Source of the DNA: Cardiocondyla obscurior
Taxonomy: Eukaryota > Arthropoda > Insecta > Hymenoptera > Formicidae
Reading direction: 5' to 3'
Length of the DNA stretch: 64,000 bases
Assembly (NCBI RefSeq): GCF_019399895.1
Contig: NC_091880.1
Location: 5,022,001 to 5,086,000 of the forward strand
Below are positions 11,501-22,559 of this stretch, one piece after another. Under the pieces are notes generated by a model that searched no databases, had not been told where the DNA came from, and worked only from the letters and a program-made list of their open reading frames with translations. The position numbers and the translations under genes were made by a program. Position 1 is the first letter of the stretch. Each line of letters begins with the position of its first letter.

Positions 11501-13624
11501 CAACTGGGAAATGCGAAATATTTTACAACATTAGACCTCGCGTCAGGATACCATCAAATTCCTATGCACGAGGAGCACAAAAAGAAAACCGCGTTCTCAA
11601 CGGCGCTGGGGCATTACGAATTCAATCGAATGCCGTTCGGGTTGAAAAATGCGCCAGCTACTTTCCAACGACTCATGAACTCGGTACTATCGGGCCTCCA
11701 GGGAATAAAATGTCTAGTGTACCTCGATGATATCGTAATTTACGGAGCCTCGTTAGACGAACACAACAAGCAACTCGTGGAGGTATTAAAAAGATTGCGC
11801 CAACATAATCTGAAACTTCAACCTGAGAAGTGCAAGTTCCTCAGGAAGGAAGTTTTATACTTAGGACATATAATAACGGAGGGAGGAATACGACCCGACC
11901 CATCTAAACTAACTGCAATACAACAATTCCCGACGCCAAAACGAGTACGCGACGTACAATCATTTATAGGGCTAGCGGGATATTATCGCAAATTCATCGA
12001 AAATTTTTCAAAAACCGCAAAACCTTTAACCGCGCTTACGTGAAAAGACAGCGTTTTCAAATGGGAAATGAAGCAACAACAAGCTTTCGAGATACTGAAA
12101 GAAAAACTGACTACCGCCCCTGTGCTAAGCTATCCGAATTTCGAAAAAATTTTTCTGATTACCACCGACGCCTCGGACTACGCGATCGGGGCTATTCTGT
12201 CGCAAGGGGAAATAGGAGAAGACCGCCCTATCGCATACGCTAGCAGAATACTAAATAAAGCGGAGAAAAACTACAGTACAACGGAAAAAGAGCTACTAGC
12301 AATAGTCTGGGCGGTAAAACATTTTCGCCCGTACATTTATGGCACGCGTTTTACATTAATCACGGATCATAAACCACTCGTGTGGCTATTTAACGTTAAC
12401 GATCCGGGATCACGATTAATCAGGTGGAGACTAAAATTAGAAGAGTACACATATGACATCGTGCATAAGTCAGGCAAGCAGAATACAAACGCGGACGCGC
12501 TCAGCAGAAACCCGCCAGAAAAGTTTATCGGAGTCAGCACAAACGAGACCGGCGAAGAACAGAAATACAGCGAAGAAGAGAAAATAAAAATACTCAAAGA
12601 ATATCACGACTCCCCCTTAGGAGGACACCAGGGAGTAAATCGCACAATAAATAGGATCAAATTACGTCATAATTGGCCCGGAATGAATAAAGATATCGAA
12701 AAGTACATCCAGAAATGCGTAAATTGTCAAAAGAACAAATTAAGCCGAAAAACGAAAATGCCGCTGATATTAACGGACACGCCAGGGAAACCCTTTGAGA
12801 AATGCGCCCTGGACATCGTGGGACCGCTACCGATAACGACCGCCGGAAATAAATACGTGCTGACATTTCAAGATCTCCTAATTAAGTTCAGCAAGGCTAT
12901 CGCGTTACCGAACCAAGAAGCGGCTACCGTGGCCAAGGCGTTCGCGACAAAGATAATCCTCGAGCACGGCATACCTGAGAATATTCTCACGGACCAAGGG
13001 ACCAACTTCCTAAGCGAAATCTTTAAACAAACCTGTAAACTATTGAAAATAAACAAGATTCAAACCACCGCATACCACCCTGAAACGAACGGAGCGCTAG
13101 AGAGATCGCATAGAACCCTAGCGGAATACCTGCGACATTATCTGAATGAAGAACAAACCGACTGGGATGAGTGGCTACCCTATGCGATGTTCACTTATAA
13201 CACCACGCCCCACACATCCACGGGATTCACCCCATTCGAACTTGTGTACGGGCACCAGGCAATGCTACCTACAGCACTGACCACGGTGCCCAAACCAACG
13301 TACTCTTACGAAAATTACGCGCAAGAATTACGCGAGCGATTGCGCGCGGCTAACCGGATAGCCAGAGAAAATGCCAAACTAAAAAAGGAAAAAACAAAAA
13401 TTACGTTCGATCAGAAAATAAATCCGCGCGCATTCAAGGTAGGTGACCACGTGTTACTGCACGACGAAACGGTACGAAGGGGGCGATCGAAAAAATTAGA
13501 TGCTAAATGGATAGGACCGTATATAATAATAGAACGGAACGGCGACGTTAATTATACAATAAGAAAGGGCCGAAAAACAACGCGAGTACACGCGAACCGA
13601 CTAAAAGCCTTTATAGATCACTAA
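8585..13624 (+). pseudogene. Gypsy-2 gag-pol with two in-frame stops
   Basis: One frame from ATG 8585 to TAA at 13622-13624 would encode about 1,679 codons, but TAG at 9848-9850 (end of capsid) and TGA at 12041-12043 (start of RNase H) break it. Domains in order: gag capsid; two CCHC knuckles (about 10035-10200); protease with VDSGAA (about 10488); RT with YLDD (about 11728) and GLAGYYRKF; RNase H with TTDASDYAIG (about 12158); integrase HHCC zinc region (about 12605-12735); and the DDE core with D at about 12812, D at about 12990 and E at about 13100. The related Gypsy-1 frame has no stop at either place, so I read both as inactivating mutations. Confidence 0.92.
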
Positions 13625-13796
13625 TAAAAACGAAGAGAGATCACGCGCAGCGAGGCGGACAGGAGTAAATAAGCAATAGGGATAAGGAATAAACAGCAGG
13701 GGGACCAGTGGCAGAGGCAATCGACACCAGCCTCAGAACTCAAAGAGGCTGGGTTCAAGCCAAAGGACGGACAAAGCATAGAAAAATACGTGAACA

Positions 13797-14126
13797 CTAC
13801 TCACGGTTGCTGAGAGGCCAGACGACCCGGCCAGCCGACGACACCCGGACCCGGAGGTCCACGTCGTAGCGACGCTCCCAAACAGAAATGAGGCGGAAAT
13901 CATCCCGCGGCGGGGGAGGCGGCGACGGCGTCCGTGGGGGGCAGCAGGCCTCGCATATCCTCGGCTCGAAGAATTGGCTGCACCTCACGCAGACAAGGTA
14001 CCGCGCCCGGTCCAGGAGGTGGTCCTGGCACAACACTATATAACCGGGCGCGTGGCACCGGTAGCACCGCTCCCCCGATGCCAAGGTCGGCTCTCTTGGA
14101 AAATCCACTGGAAACGAAGAAATCAC
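13797..14126 (-). CDS. Antisense Cys-rich ORF between Gypsy-2 pol and env
   Basis: The ~830 bp between pol and env hold this minus-strand frame of 109 codons. It has cysteines as C-x2-C-x8-C-x12-C-x2-C-x8-C-x2-C, followed by a proline run (PSPPPPP). It begins at GTG with no upstream ATG close by, but the frame is open further upstream and a good acceptor (TTTCTTCGTTTCCAG, minus strand, near 14108) precedes the Cys region, so it may be a downstream exon. The minus-strand element at 44-54 kb has a third ORF with a comparable Cys series. It may be an accessory gene or a chance frame. Confidence 0.35.
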   Translation of the reverse strand: MISSFPVDFPREPTLASGERCYRCHAPGYIVLCQDHLLDRARYLVCVRCSQFFEPRICEACCPPRTPSPPPPPRDDFRLISVWERRYDVDLRVRVSSAGRVVWPLSNRE

Positions 14127-14456
14127 AAATGAACACCCCGTAGATATAAATACACTTAAGTAATCATAAGGAAAATAAATGTAAGGCGAAAAAGAAATAC
14201 AAAAAAAAAAATTTTTTTTTTCCCGGAAACAAAAACACGGTATTCTTACTTTCGTTTAACTCGGAAAAAATAAAAGGGCACTTAAGAAGATTGACTTGTA
14301 CCCGTCGACAACAGGGAGCAGACTGACGGGACAAGCATAAAAAAATTCATGGGATAGATTAAGGCGACACCGTAATATTACACGAATGAAATAGAATATA
14401 TGCACTCACCTCAGCGATAGAGTCCTTTTCGCCGGCACAAACGAAACTTCAGACAC

Positions 14457-16328
14457 GTGGGGACACTTCGCGCACTCAAAACAAAAAAAAAAAAAAAAAA
14501 GCCAACGCGGCGTCGCGTTATAATAAGACTGAAAGATAATTTACCTTTCAGAATTATTCTCGCTGCAACACACGGTTCAAACGGCGGTACGAGGGGTGAA
14601 CAGTCACCGCCGTACAAAATCACCAAATTCGAGAACGAACCCGGGCTATACTTCGAGGGCCAGGGACAACTTCAGATAACCGAATCCGTGTGGAAATTCG
14701 TAATAATCACCGACACAGAAGCCACCGAAGCACGATACAAAAATTTACAAAGCTACGTCACTAAAGCAGAAGAATTATGCGAAAATTTCTACAAAGCAAA
14801 GGAAGACCAGATAGGCGCAAAGTGTAAGGAGATACTATATACAGCAGCAGCAGAAAACGATAAGCTAACGGTCGCGTTGAACCGACTACGAATTATATAC
14901 GGAGTGCCAGTACAAAAAAGAGGATTAATAGATATTGTAGGGAAAGTAGGAAAATCGTTGTTCGGATTAATGGACGCGGATGACGAAGAGCAAATAACCA
15001 AACAACTTGAAATTATACGCTCGCGGCAGGAAGCGCTACAACATGTCGCCAAGACGCAGATAAAAATTTTAAACACGACCATAGGGCACATAAAATTGAT
15101 GGAAGATAAAGTGGAACACCACATACAGATTTTAGCAAACGCAACGAGCAATATCAGCTGGAGGCTGGACCAGCTGACGCGCAGATTATACGCGATAGAC
15201 TATTTGTCAGTATTAGAGGCATTAATTAAAAATATGATAAGCGACGTATACGACGTCACCGATTTGATAACGCACGCAAAAGCGGACATTATAAACCTAC
15301 GCATACTACCCTTAGAAAAACTAATAATAGAATTAAGAGAAGCTTCGGGGCATTTAAAAGGGGGAAATCACTTCCCTTTTAGGGTAAACGAACAAAGCTG
15401 GAATGACATACAGAAATACGCGGACATTAGCGCATATTATAAAAAGAACGCGATAGTGACTATTATAAAGTTCCCCATCGTCAAATATGAGTCATATGAG
15501 GTAATGAGAGTCTCGCCAGTACCCGTCCTAGAGAAGGAAAATAGATTTAAGGCGGTAAACGTAAACAACGAAATAATCGCGTTTGACCGAGATAACGCAA
15601 ATTATATCTTATTAACCGCGGACGAGCTAAAGAAATGCAAGCGTGGGAACAAAAACTACATATGCATGCAGAATCACCCGGTTTATCGCGTTAAGGCGAA
15701 TGCCCCGTGTGAGATACAGGCGCTCACGCAACCCGAGCAGCAACCGACGCAATGCGATATACGACACCTCACGTCGCGTGCCACGTTTTGGATGACACTA
15801 AGCGAGCCGCAGGCTTGGTTATTTTCGACCATAAACACACAGGAGATACACATGCAATGCAAAAACTACCCGAGCAAAATACTACTGATTGAGCAGACGG
15901 GAAAATTGAACGTGTACGGAGAATGCAAAATCACCACGACCGACATGACGATACGCACAAGGGCAGCTTCTAACGAGACAGACATAATTACTCACTTACC
16001 TCTATACAATTTAAGCCTTACACCCGCAAATGCTTTACCGGAAGGTACGAACGTAAAAGAGATACAACGCGAGACACTTATAAGAAACCCGGTAGAGTTA
16101 GATAAGTTAAGCGGCGAGCTCAGTGAGCTGGACAACACCGTGAGTCAGCCCGGAGGTATCACCTCACACGAAATAATCGTGTACACCGCGAGCGCCAGTA
16201 CCACTGTAAGCGTGATAGCTATAATTGCGGTAATTGTAATCTTAGGTATAAGAAAATATCACAAGAATAAAAAACCCCCTCCGCCTCCTCGCATGTTGAA
16301 ACCAACCACGGCGACCGCGTCCGTGTAA
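14457..16328 (+). CDS. env: Gypsy-2 envelope-like glycoprotein (F-protein type)
   Basis: Errantivirus-type Env that would mediate membrane fusion if functional. The frame opens at GTG 14457 through a Lys run that looks like leader rather than signal peptide; no nearby ATG exists, so translation probably depends on a spliced mRNA, as known for gypsy env. Visible features: a possible furin-type cleavage at QKRG (about 14918) followed by a hydrophobic stretch (LIDIVGKVGKSLFG) like the fusion region of baculovirus F proteins; a heptad-rich middle; paired cysteines in the C-terminal half (about 15630-15950); one membrane segment near the end (about 16200-16245); and a short Pro-rich tail. The frame is unbroken over 600 codons, better preserved than its gag-pol. 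Confidence 0.85.
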   Translation: MGTLRALKTKKKKKKPTRRRVIIRLKDNLPFRIILAATHGSNGGTRGEQSPPYKITKFENEPGLYFEGQGQLQITESVWKFVIITDTEATEARYKNLQSYVTKAEELCENFYKAKEDQIGAKCKEILYTAAAENDKLTVALNRLRIIYGVPVQKRGLIDIVGKVGKSLFGLMDADDEEQITKQLEIIRSRQEALQHVAKTQIKILNTTIGHIKLMEDKVEHHIQILANATSNISWRLDQLTRRLYAIDYLSVLEALIKNMISDVYDVTDLITHAKADIINLRILPLEKLIIELREASGHLKGGNHFPFRVNEQSWNDIQKYADISAYYKKNAIVTIIKFPIVKYESYEVMRVSPVPVLEKENRFKAVNVNNEIIAFDRDNANYILLTADELKKCKRGNKNYICMQNHPVYRVKANAPCEIQALTQPEQQPTQCDIRHLTSRATFWMTLSEPQAWLFSTINTQEIHMQCKNYPSKILLIEQTGKLNVYGECKITTTDMTIRTRAASNETDIITHLPLYNLSLTPANALPEGTNVKEIQRETLIRNPVELDKLSGELSELDNTVSQPGGITSHEIIVYTASASTTVSVIAIIAVIVILGIRKYHKNKKPPPPPRMLKPTTATASV

Positions 16329-16451
16329 GCATAAGTTAAAGCAATAAGCAAAGCAAGAAAAGTAGACTAAGCAACTGATTAATGTAATGGCTTCTGTAAA
16401 CAGCGATAAGAAGAAAACGGCCCTAATAAAACTCTGGCCCTTTTCTTCTCC

Positions 16452-16466
16452 CCAGGGGGGGAGGGA
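16452..16466 (+). promoter_or_regulatory. Gypsy-2 polypurine tract
   Basis: CAGGGGGGGAGGGA lies directly before the 3' LTR, the place and composition expected for the plus-strand DNA primer. Gypsy-1 has the equivalent just before 38805. Confidence 0.75.
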
Positions 16467-16878
16467 TGTTGTAACCCGACCCTGGCAACAGCAAGGCCAC
16501 GCACGCAAAGGCGCTGGCCGGGTTAACAACCAGCGTCGATCGGATCTTCCGATCGCGGAATCCGCTGACCGATCGACGCCTTGCACTTTTCGCCTAGGCA
16601 ATGACCAAACACGGTCACTGTCCTATGCGCCCGGAATCCGCGAACTGTTGCTTTTCCGCCTTAGTAACAGTCGCGTATAAAACCCGCGGCCACCGGATGT
16701 CCGCGGGTCATTCTGTTAATCACTACGACGGGGTAACGCTGCCCGAAGCCGAAGAACTTAACCAAAGGGAAATAAAAAGACATCTAAATAAAATCAAGAG
16801 TTATCTTTTATTCGCGGCCCTCGCTGAGATATACATAGATCCGGGAGGACGGACCCCTTGCACCGTCCAGGTGCAACA
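16467..16878 (+). repeat. Gypsy-2 LTR 3 (3' LTR)
   Basis: 412 bp, TGTTGTAACCCG…GGTGCAACA, with TATAAAA at 16676-16682. Close match to LTR1 with about half a dozen differences, and followed by the ATAC target copy at 16879-16882. Confidence 0.92.
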
Positions 16879-17163
16879 ATACTAAGCAAAAATTTGTAGA
16901 CACCACATGTATGTCACTTATCACAATATGCACGTGCAAAACTGCTAACATTAGAAAAAATATAAAATTATCAGGCGGCTTCCAGTGTTTCATCTGTTCT
17001 CCATTGTTATGAAGGTTAATACTTAAAATGCTGACATAATCGCTATGAATTCATTGAACTTACTTAAAAATGTAAACGTAGCAGTTTGTCATATACCGCA
17101 TATAAAACTGTGGAGCATACATCACATTTTATCATTTAACATATTGAAATCTCGAGAATAAAA

Positions 17164-20100
17164 ATGGATCGACGAGAGCAACAGCTGACAGCGCAAGCAG
17201 ATCGATTGACTTTAGAAGAATTCAATGCATGGAATCAGCAATGTGAAGAATATATCAAATTATTGGAGGACCAGGGGCGAAATAAACGCGCAAGATTATC
17301 AATCGGTGCGAAGCAATCACTAGTTGCATGTATTGCACGTATCGAAAGTTTAAGAGATTTAACAAAACAACGTTTCATTCATGTGGGTGCTGGACATAAT
17401 ACAAAAAATAAAGGACTTCGATGGAGTGAAATTGACACAGCTTTTGAAAGCCGCATATTAACTGGTGTGGTAATTAATTCAAACTATATCGAGCCTCGCA
17501 AATTTCTGGAAGATGCGCAAGACATTGTATTAAAGCATGTGCAAAATGTTATGCATAAACATAACAATATAAAAATTAATGTTGTATTTAATGGTGAATT
17601 TGTGGCTAACAATAAAACTGCAAATAAAAGTGTGTGCACAAAAAACTGTGAACTCTTTCGTTCAAGTGATCTACAAGAGTGGTACGAGTCACACATTATC
17701 GAGCCTATTCTCGCATCCTTGGATGAATTTCAAGAACGTGACAGCGGGTGGGCACTGTCGCGTATACATAATTTGATGATAAATGTAAATAAACACAATC
17801 CATTACATGCTGGGTGCCATGTGATATTACCACAGGAAATTAAAATGAAAAGAGCTGTGATAAATATACAATCTGCTGACAATGCATGTTTCGCATGGTC
17901 AGTGGTAGCCGCTCTATACCCAGCCGAGAAACATGTGGATCGAATAATATCATATCCACATTATGCGACAGTGTTAAATCTTGAAGGTATTGAGTTTCCA
18001 ATAACTATGAAACATGTTAAAAAATTTGAAAATCTTAATAATATTTCCATCAACATATATACGATTGAGAAGAAAAAAATTCTGCCAATACAACTCACAG
18101 ATAAAGTACGAGAGAGACACATTCATTTGTTGTACACACAGCGAGATAATGATGTTGGACATTTTTCATTGATAAAAAATTTATCACGTCTTATAAGTTC
18201 ACAGCTTAGTAAAACAAAGAGTAAAAAATATTTTTGCGATCGGTAAGTATAAAATGTAAATAAAAAATGTTTTTTTCTTTTATACAATAAAAATTTTTTT
18301 TAATGCATTTATACAATAAAAATTTTTTTTAATGCATTTATACTCTTTATTCCAGATGCTTACATTACTTCAGTTCAAGTGAAAGATTAATGGTACACAG
18401 CGTAGATTGTGGAAAAATTAATGAGTGTGCAATTATATTACCATGTGATGAAAAAAAATGGTTAAGTTTTGACAACTATACTAGAAAGGAACGAGTTCCA
18501 TTTGTGGTATATGCTGATTTGGAATGTACCCTAGAAAAAACGAATGCTGACTCCACCACATCTACATGCGCACACCAACATCATAAGGTTTTTAGCATAG
18601 GGTATTATGTATGCTGTTCATACAATAAGTCGCTATCAATGTATCGGTTTCATCGCGGTAATAACTGTGTTGCATGGTTCGCCGAGGAACTTAAAAATTT
18701 AGCGCATAATGTAAAAACAATTTTATCAGCTAATGTACCCATGGCTGATTTTACACGAGACGAGTTGGAAAATTTTAACAAAGCTACACATTGTCACATA
18801 TGTGAAAAACCATTTGTATCAGATGACATACGAGTCCGCGATCACTGTCACTTAACCGGTCGATATAGAGGACCAGCACATTCAAATTGTAATATAAATT
18901 ATATGGATTCGAATTGTATTCCCATAGTTTTTCATAATTTATCGGGTTACGATGCACATTTTATTATCAAAGAAATTGCAACTGCCTATGAAGGAACTAT
19001 AGAACTGCTTCCCATAACGAAAGAGAAATATATATCATTTACAAAAAATGTTAAAAGCACCACTGATAATAGAAATAATTGTATAAAATTAAGGTTTATT
19101 GATTCATTTAAATTTCTAAATACAAGTCTTGAGAAGTTAGCATCATTTCTAAGTAAAGATAAATTGCGAGTGTCACGATATGAATTTTCTAATCTAACTA
19201 ATGAAAATTTTGATTTATTAACACGTAAAGGAGTCTTTCCATATGAATATGTTGATAGTATTGAAAAATTGGAAGATGTATGTTTGCCTCCACGTGAATC
19301 ATTTTACAGCTCATTGGCTGATGATACAGTATCCGAAAATGATTATGCACACGCTATAGATATCTGGCAACGATTCTCAATTCAAACGCTCGGAGAATAC
19401 AGTGATCTGTATTTAAAAACTGATGTCTTGTTATTAGCTGACATATTTGAAAACTTTAGAGACAGCTGTATAGTGAGTTACAAACTTGATCCCGCATATT
19501 ATTACACCTTACCAGGTTTTACGTGGGACGCGATGTTAAAACACACGGGTGTAAAATTTGAACTTCTTACTGACATTGATATGGTTATGTTTATTGAACG
19601 CGGTATACGCGGTGGTTTAAGTCAATGCTCAAGCAGATATGCATGTGCCAATAATAAATATATGCAGTCATATGATTCATCAAAATCATCAACATATTTA
19701 ATGTATTTTGATGTTAATAATTTGTATGGATGGGCGATGTGTCAACCGCTACCATATGCCGATTTTCAATGGGTTGACAATGTTTCTAATTTCGATGTGA
19801 TGAGTGTGCCACCAGACTCACCCAATGGTTATATTTTCGAGGTTGATTTAGAGTATTCACAACGTTTACACGATGCGCATGCCGACCTACCATTCTGTCC
19901 AACGCGCGATAAGCCACCCGGTAAGCGGCAGGACAAGCTTCTCGCAACCTTATATGATAAGAAGCGTTACATCATTCATTATCGCAATTTACAGCAATGT
20001 ATTAATCATGGACTGCATCTTACAAAAATACATCGCATATTACAATTTAAACAATCCCCATGGCTACGTGTTTATATAGAACTTAATACCAAATTTAGAA

Positions 20101-20922
20101 CGCTTGCAAAAAATGATTTTGAAAAAAACTTGTATAAATTAATGAATAATGCAGTATTTGGAAAAACTATGGAGAACGTGCGTAATCATGTTGATGTAAG
20201 GCTCGTAACACATTGGGAGGGCAGATTTGGTGCTGAGGCATTGATCTCGAAACCGAATTTTCATAGTCGTAGCATTTTCGCCGAAAATCTGGTAGCGATT
20301 GAAATGCGCAAACTTGAAGTGAAATTTAATAAACCGATCTATGTTGGAATGTGCATTCTGGACATATCTAAAACATGTTTATATGAATTTCATCATGAGT
20401 ACATGCAACCTCTTTATCAAAATAAATGTAAAATTATGTATACTGACACAGACAGTCTTATATATCATATAGAGTGTGAAGATGTTTATGAGATTATGAA
20501 ACGTGATATTAATAGATTTGATACAAGTGATTACGCTTGTGACAATGTGTATGGTATTCCACAAGTCAATAAAAAAGTACCAGGTTTGATGAAAGATGAA
20601 AACAATGGAGCGATCATGACTGAATTTATTGGACTTCGAGCAAAAATGTATGCATTACGAGTAGATGGTAAAAAGATACAAAAAGATTAAAGGTGTTAAA
20701 AGTAATGTTGTCGCCAAGAAGATAACGTTTGATGATTACACACGATGCTTGAAGGAGGAAATAGAAATGACGCGTCAGCAAACATGTATAAGATCTAAGC
20801 TGCACGAAGTGTATACTATACGTGAGGAAAAAACTGCTTTAAGTCCATATGATGATAAACGATATATTATACAGGATTCTATTGAAACATTACCATGGGG
20901 GCATTATAAAATACCGTTGTAA
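17164..20922 (+). pseudogene. polB: Polinton protein-primed DNA polymerase B, spliced, frameshifted near its end
   Basis: Replicates the Polinton genome. Exon 1 is 17164-18242 and exon 2 starts at 18356; a GTAAGT…CAG intron lies between, and a C2H2-like zinc motif spans the junction. Exon 1 holds the N-terminal extension typical of Polinton PolB. Exon 2 has the exonuclease motif with YADLE (about 18510), a second motif HNLSGYDAHF, the TPR-1-like insert with YSDLYLKTDVLLLADIF, polymerase motif A DVNNLYGWAM (about 19710), motif B with NNAVFGKT (about 20150) and motif C YTDTDS (about 20440). The main frame stops at 20690, while the conserved C-terminal ~75 residues continue in another frame to 20922, so one indel near 20670-20690 disables this copy. 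Confidence 0.92.
18243..18355 (+). other. Spliceosomal intron in Polinton polB
   Basis: 113 nt, starts GTAAGT and ends TTATTCCAG. Inside, TACAATAAAAA-TTTTTTTTAATGCATTTA occurs twice in tandem (about 18280-18340). Splicing keeps the frame (phase 2) and removes the TAA directly after codon 360. Confidence 0.85.
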
Positions 20923-20928
20923 AAAATT

Positions 20929-20985
20929 TTTTATACATTATACATTATACATTATACATTATACATTATACATTATATATTGTTA
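20929..20985. repeat. (TTATACA)n heptanucleotide repeat
   Basis: About six units of TTATACA between the convergent ends of polB and the integrase gene. Confidence 0.85.
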
Positions 20986-21014
20986 ATAAAAAAATTTTTA
21001 ATTATATAAAATTC

Positions 21015-22037
21015 TTATAAAACGTTATTCTTGCATATCCATGAGTTATGTGAATTATTGAATCCCAGCCACTTTACATAAACATTATTTCCTTGTTTTC
21101 GTAACACTTTTTCGACAAGATATACATCAGGATTATTTACGTGAAGCAATTCCTGTTCATAGAATCCTCCAGCGATAGGTTTTCCACAAGAATCCTCCAA
21201 CAAGTATGTCACAGGATTAGTTTTTTGCACTTTGACGATTGTAAATACTTCCGTAGTCCAATTTGGTGTATAGCCTTTTTCAAATATTGTTTTGAATTTG
21301 CTAACACGTACTGAATCACCAGTTTTAAACCGTGCTGGAGCAGCAATCTTTATGCGGCTGTAGACCGTTGCCAAGAGTTTGCCTGCGTTTGCAGGGGTAA
21401 CATCGACAGGTCGCATACCAATAGTTCGATGTTTTCGCATATTATAATCCAAAACAAGCTGCTGCAGTGAATCAAGCCATTTATAATTTCCATTGAGTGT
21501 AAACATTTTCCACATAGCGTTTTTAAGCGTTCGATTAAATCGTTCGACAACTGACGCTTTCATTACAGTGTATGTAGAATAATGGTTAATATTATGTTTT
21601 TTTAAGAGTTTTTGTACGTTTGCGTTGTAAAATTCTTTTCCTTTATCAGTTTGAAGATTATTCGGACATCTTTTATTATTGCGAAAGATCTTTGCAATCG
21701 CTGTTGCAACTTCGATACCGCTTTTTGTCTTTAATGTTACAGCCCATGCATGCTTGTATAACACATCGATAACGGTGAATATGTAGTGGTAACCATGGTT
21801 GACACGTGTATATGGGCGCATCTCGACTACATCAGCTTGCCACAAGTCATCATACCCACGCACTATGACACGCCTTCGAGAAAAATTTCTTCTCGCCGGT
21901 GTATGCAATTCGTTTACCAATTGTAATTTTTCTGAGCTTATTTTCTTTGACATTTTTAAAGCTATGAGATTTACTGCACTATTAAAAAAATTTTTTTTCA
22001 TAAATATGAACAATAGCAACACCGAAAACGATAACAA
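21015..22037 (-). CDS. int: Polinton retroviral-type integrase with chromodomain
   Basis: Inserts the element into host DNA. The catalytic core shows D in WQADVVEM, D in LQTDKGKEF and E in SVVERFNRTL, the DDE triad of retroviral-like integrases, followed by a C-terminal region with an SH3-like part (FKTGDSVRVSKFK) and a chromodomain (VEKVLRKQGNNVYVKWLGF). 340 codons from the first start at 22037; the Met at 21953 (MSKKISSEKL) may be the better start because the upstream ~28 residues are hydrophobic and low in complexity. The frame is unbroken. It is convergent with polB and first in the minus-strand group. Confidence 0.92.
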   Translation of the reverse strand: MLSFSVLLLFIFMKKNFFNSAVNLIALKMSKKISSEKLQLVNELHTPARRNFSRRRVIVRGYDDLWQADVVEMRPYTRVNHGYHYIFTVIDVLYKHAWAVTLKTKSGIEVATAIAKIFRNNKRCPNNLQTDKGKEFYNANVQKLLKKHNINHYSTYTVMKASVVERFNRTLKNAMWKMFTLNGNYKWLDSLQQLVLDYNMRKHRTIGMRPVDVTPANAGKLLATVYSRIKIAAPARFKTGDSVRVSKFKTIFEKGYTPNWTTEVFTIVKVQKTNPVTYLLEDSCGKPIAGGFYEQELLHVNNPDVYLVEKVLRKQGNNVYVKWLGFNNSHNSWICKNNVL

Positions 22038-22055
22038 ACGGTATTAACAATAGAA

Positions 22056-22108
<53 letters not shown>

Positions 22109-22130
22109 GAACAGCAAACGGCAACGGCAG
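22056..22130. repeat. (CGGCAA)n hexanucleotide microsatellite
   Basis: About ten CGGCAA units with two slightly changed ones at the right end, just downstream of the coiled-coil gene and upstream of the integrase start. Confidence 0.95.
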
Positions 22131-22134
22131 CTGT

Positions 22135-22524
22135 TTAATTCTGTTCACCGCGAATAAATTTATTGCGAAGCGTGTTTACCACAACCTGTAGACTACTCTG
22201 TAGTATTTCCATTTTCTTATTCAGTTCATTTAGTTGATCTTTTAAATTCAGCACATTCTGTTGAACATTATTATTAAGTTCCACAATTTCATTCTTTAAA
22301 ATCTGTAAATTTTGTTGAACATATTGTTTGTTGACAGCATCATCATCGTCCAAAGGTTCAGCTACATGCTTAATTTTGTGTGATCGCGCGTCGTAATCGG
22401 TGGATGTTACACAAAGAGCGTTATCACGCACGTAATTTCTAACTAACGCATTATATCGATAATGTTGATTAGTATTGCTTCCTCCACCATCTTTAAGCAA
22501 TGTTCCAAACTTGTTAATCGGCAT
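22135..22524 (-). CDS. Polinton coiled-coil, fibre-like structural protein, 129 aa
   Basis: Begins MPINKFGTLL. Around residues 57-68 it has EPLDDDDAVNKQYV, like the DAVNKxYV motif found at the foot of trimeric phage and virus fibres, followed by heptad repeats (about residues 66-115) that predict a coiled coil. I infer a trimeric fibre or capsid-linked stalk. The frame is complete. It is oriented with the integrase, the next protein and the ATPase. Confidence 0.65.
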   Translation of the reverse strand: MPINKFGTLLKDGGGSNTNQHYRYNALVRNYVRDNALCVTSTDYDARSHKIKHVAEPLDDDDAVNKQYVQQNLQILKNEIVELNNNVQQNVLNLKDQLNELNKKMEILQSSLQVVVNTLRNKFIRGEQN

Positions 22525-22559
22525 TTCGATATCAAATGATTAAATTGTGTATGCATACT

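Larger units (their letters stand above)
5757..16878 (+). mobile_element. Gypsy-2 LTR retrotransposon, composite with three LTRs
   Basis: Outer LTRs at 5757-6168 and 16467-16878 are flanked by the direct repeat ATAC (5753-5756 and 16879-16882), a typical 4-bp Gypsy target duplication, so the insertion into the Polinton is clear. Inside, a partial gag (6559-7788) ends abruptly at a third, different LTR (7789-8193), followed by a full gag-pol-env set. LTR1 and LTR3 resemble each other closely, while LTR2 is a divergent subtype (405 against 412 bp). Confidence 0.93.

Noticed and set aside
14457..14520. Lys-rich N-terminus of Gypsy-2 env as a real signal or nuclear localisation segment
   Set aside because: It comes from an A20 run behind a GTG codon; a spliced start is more likely.
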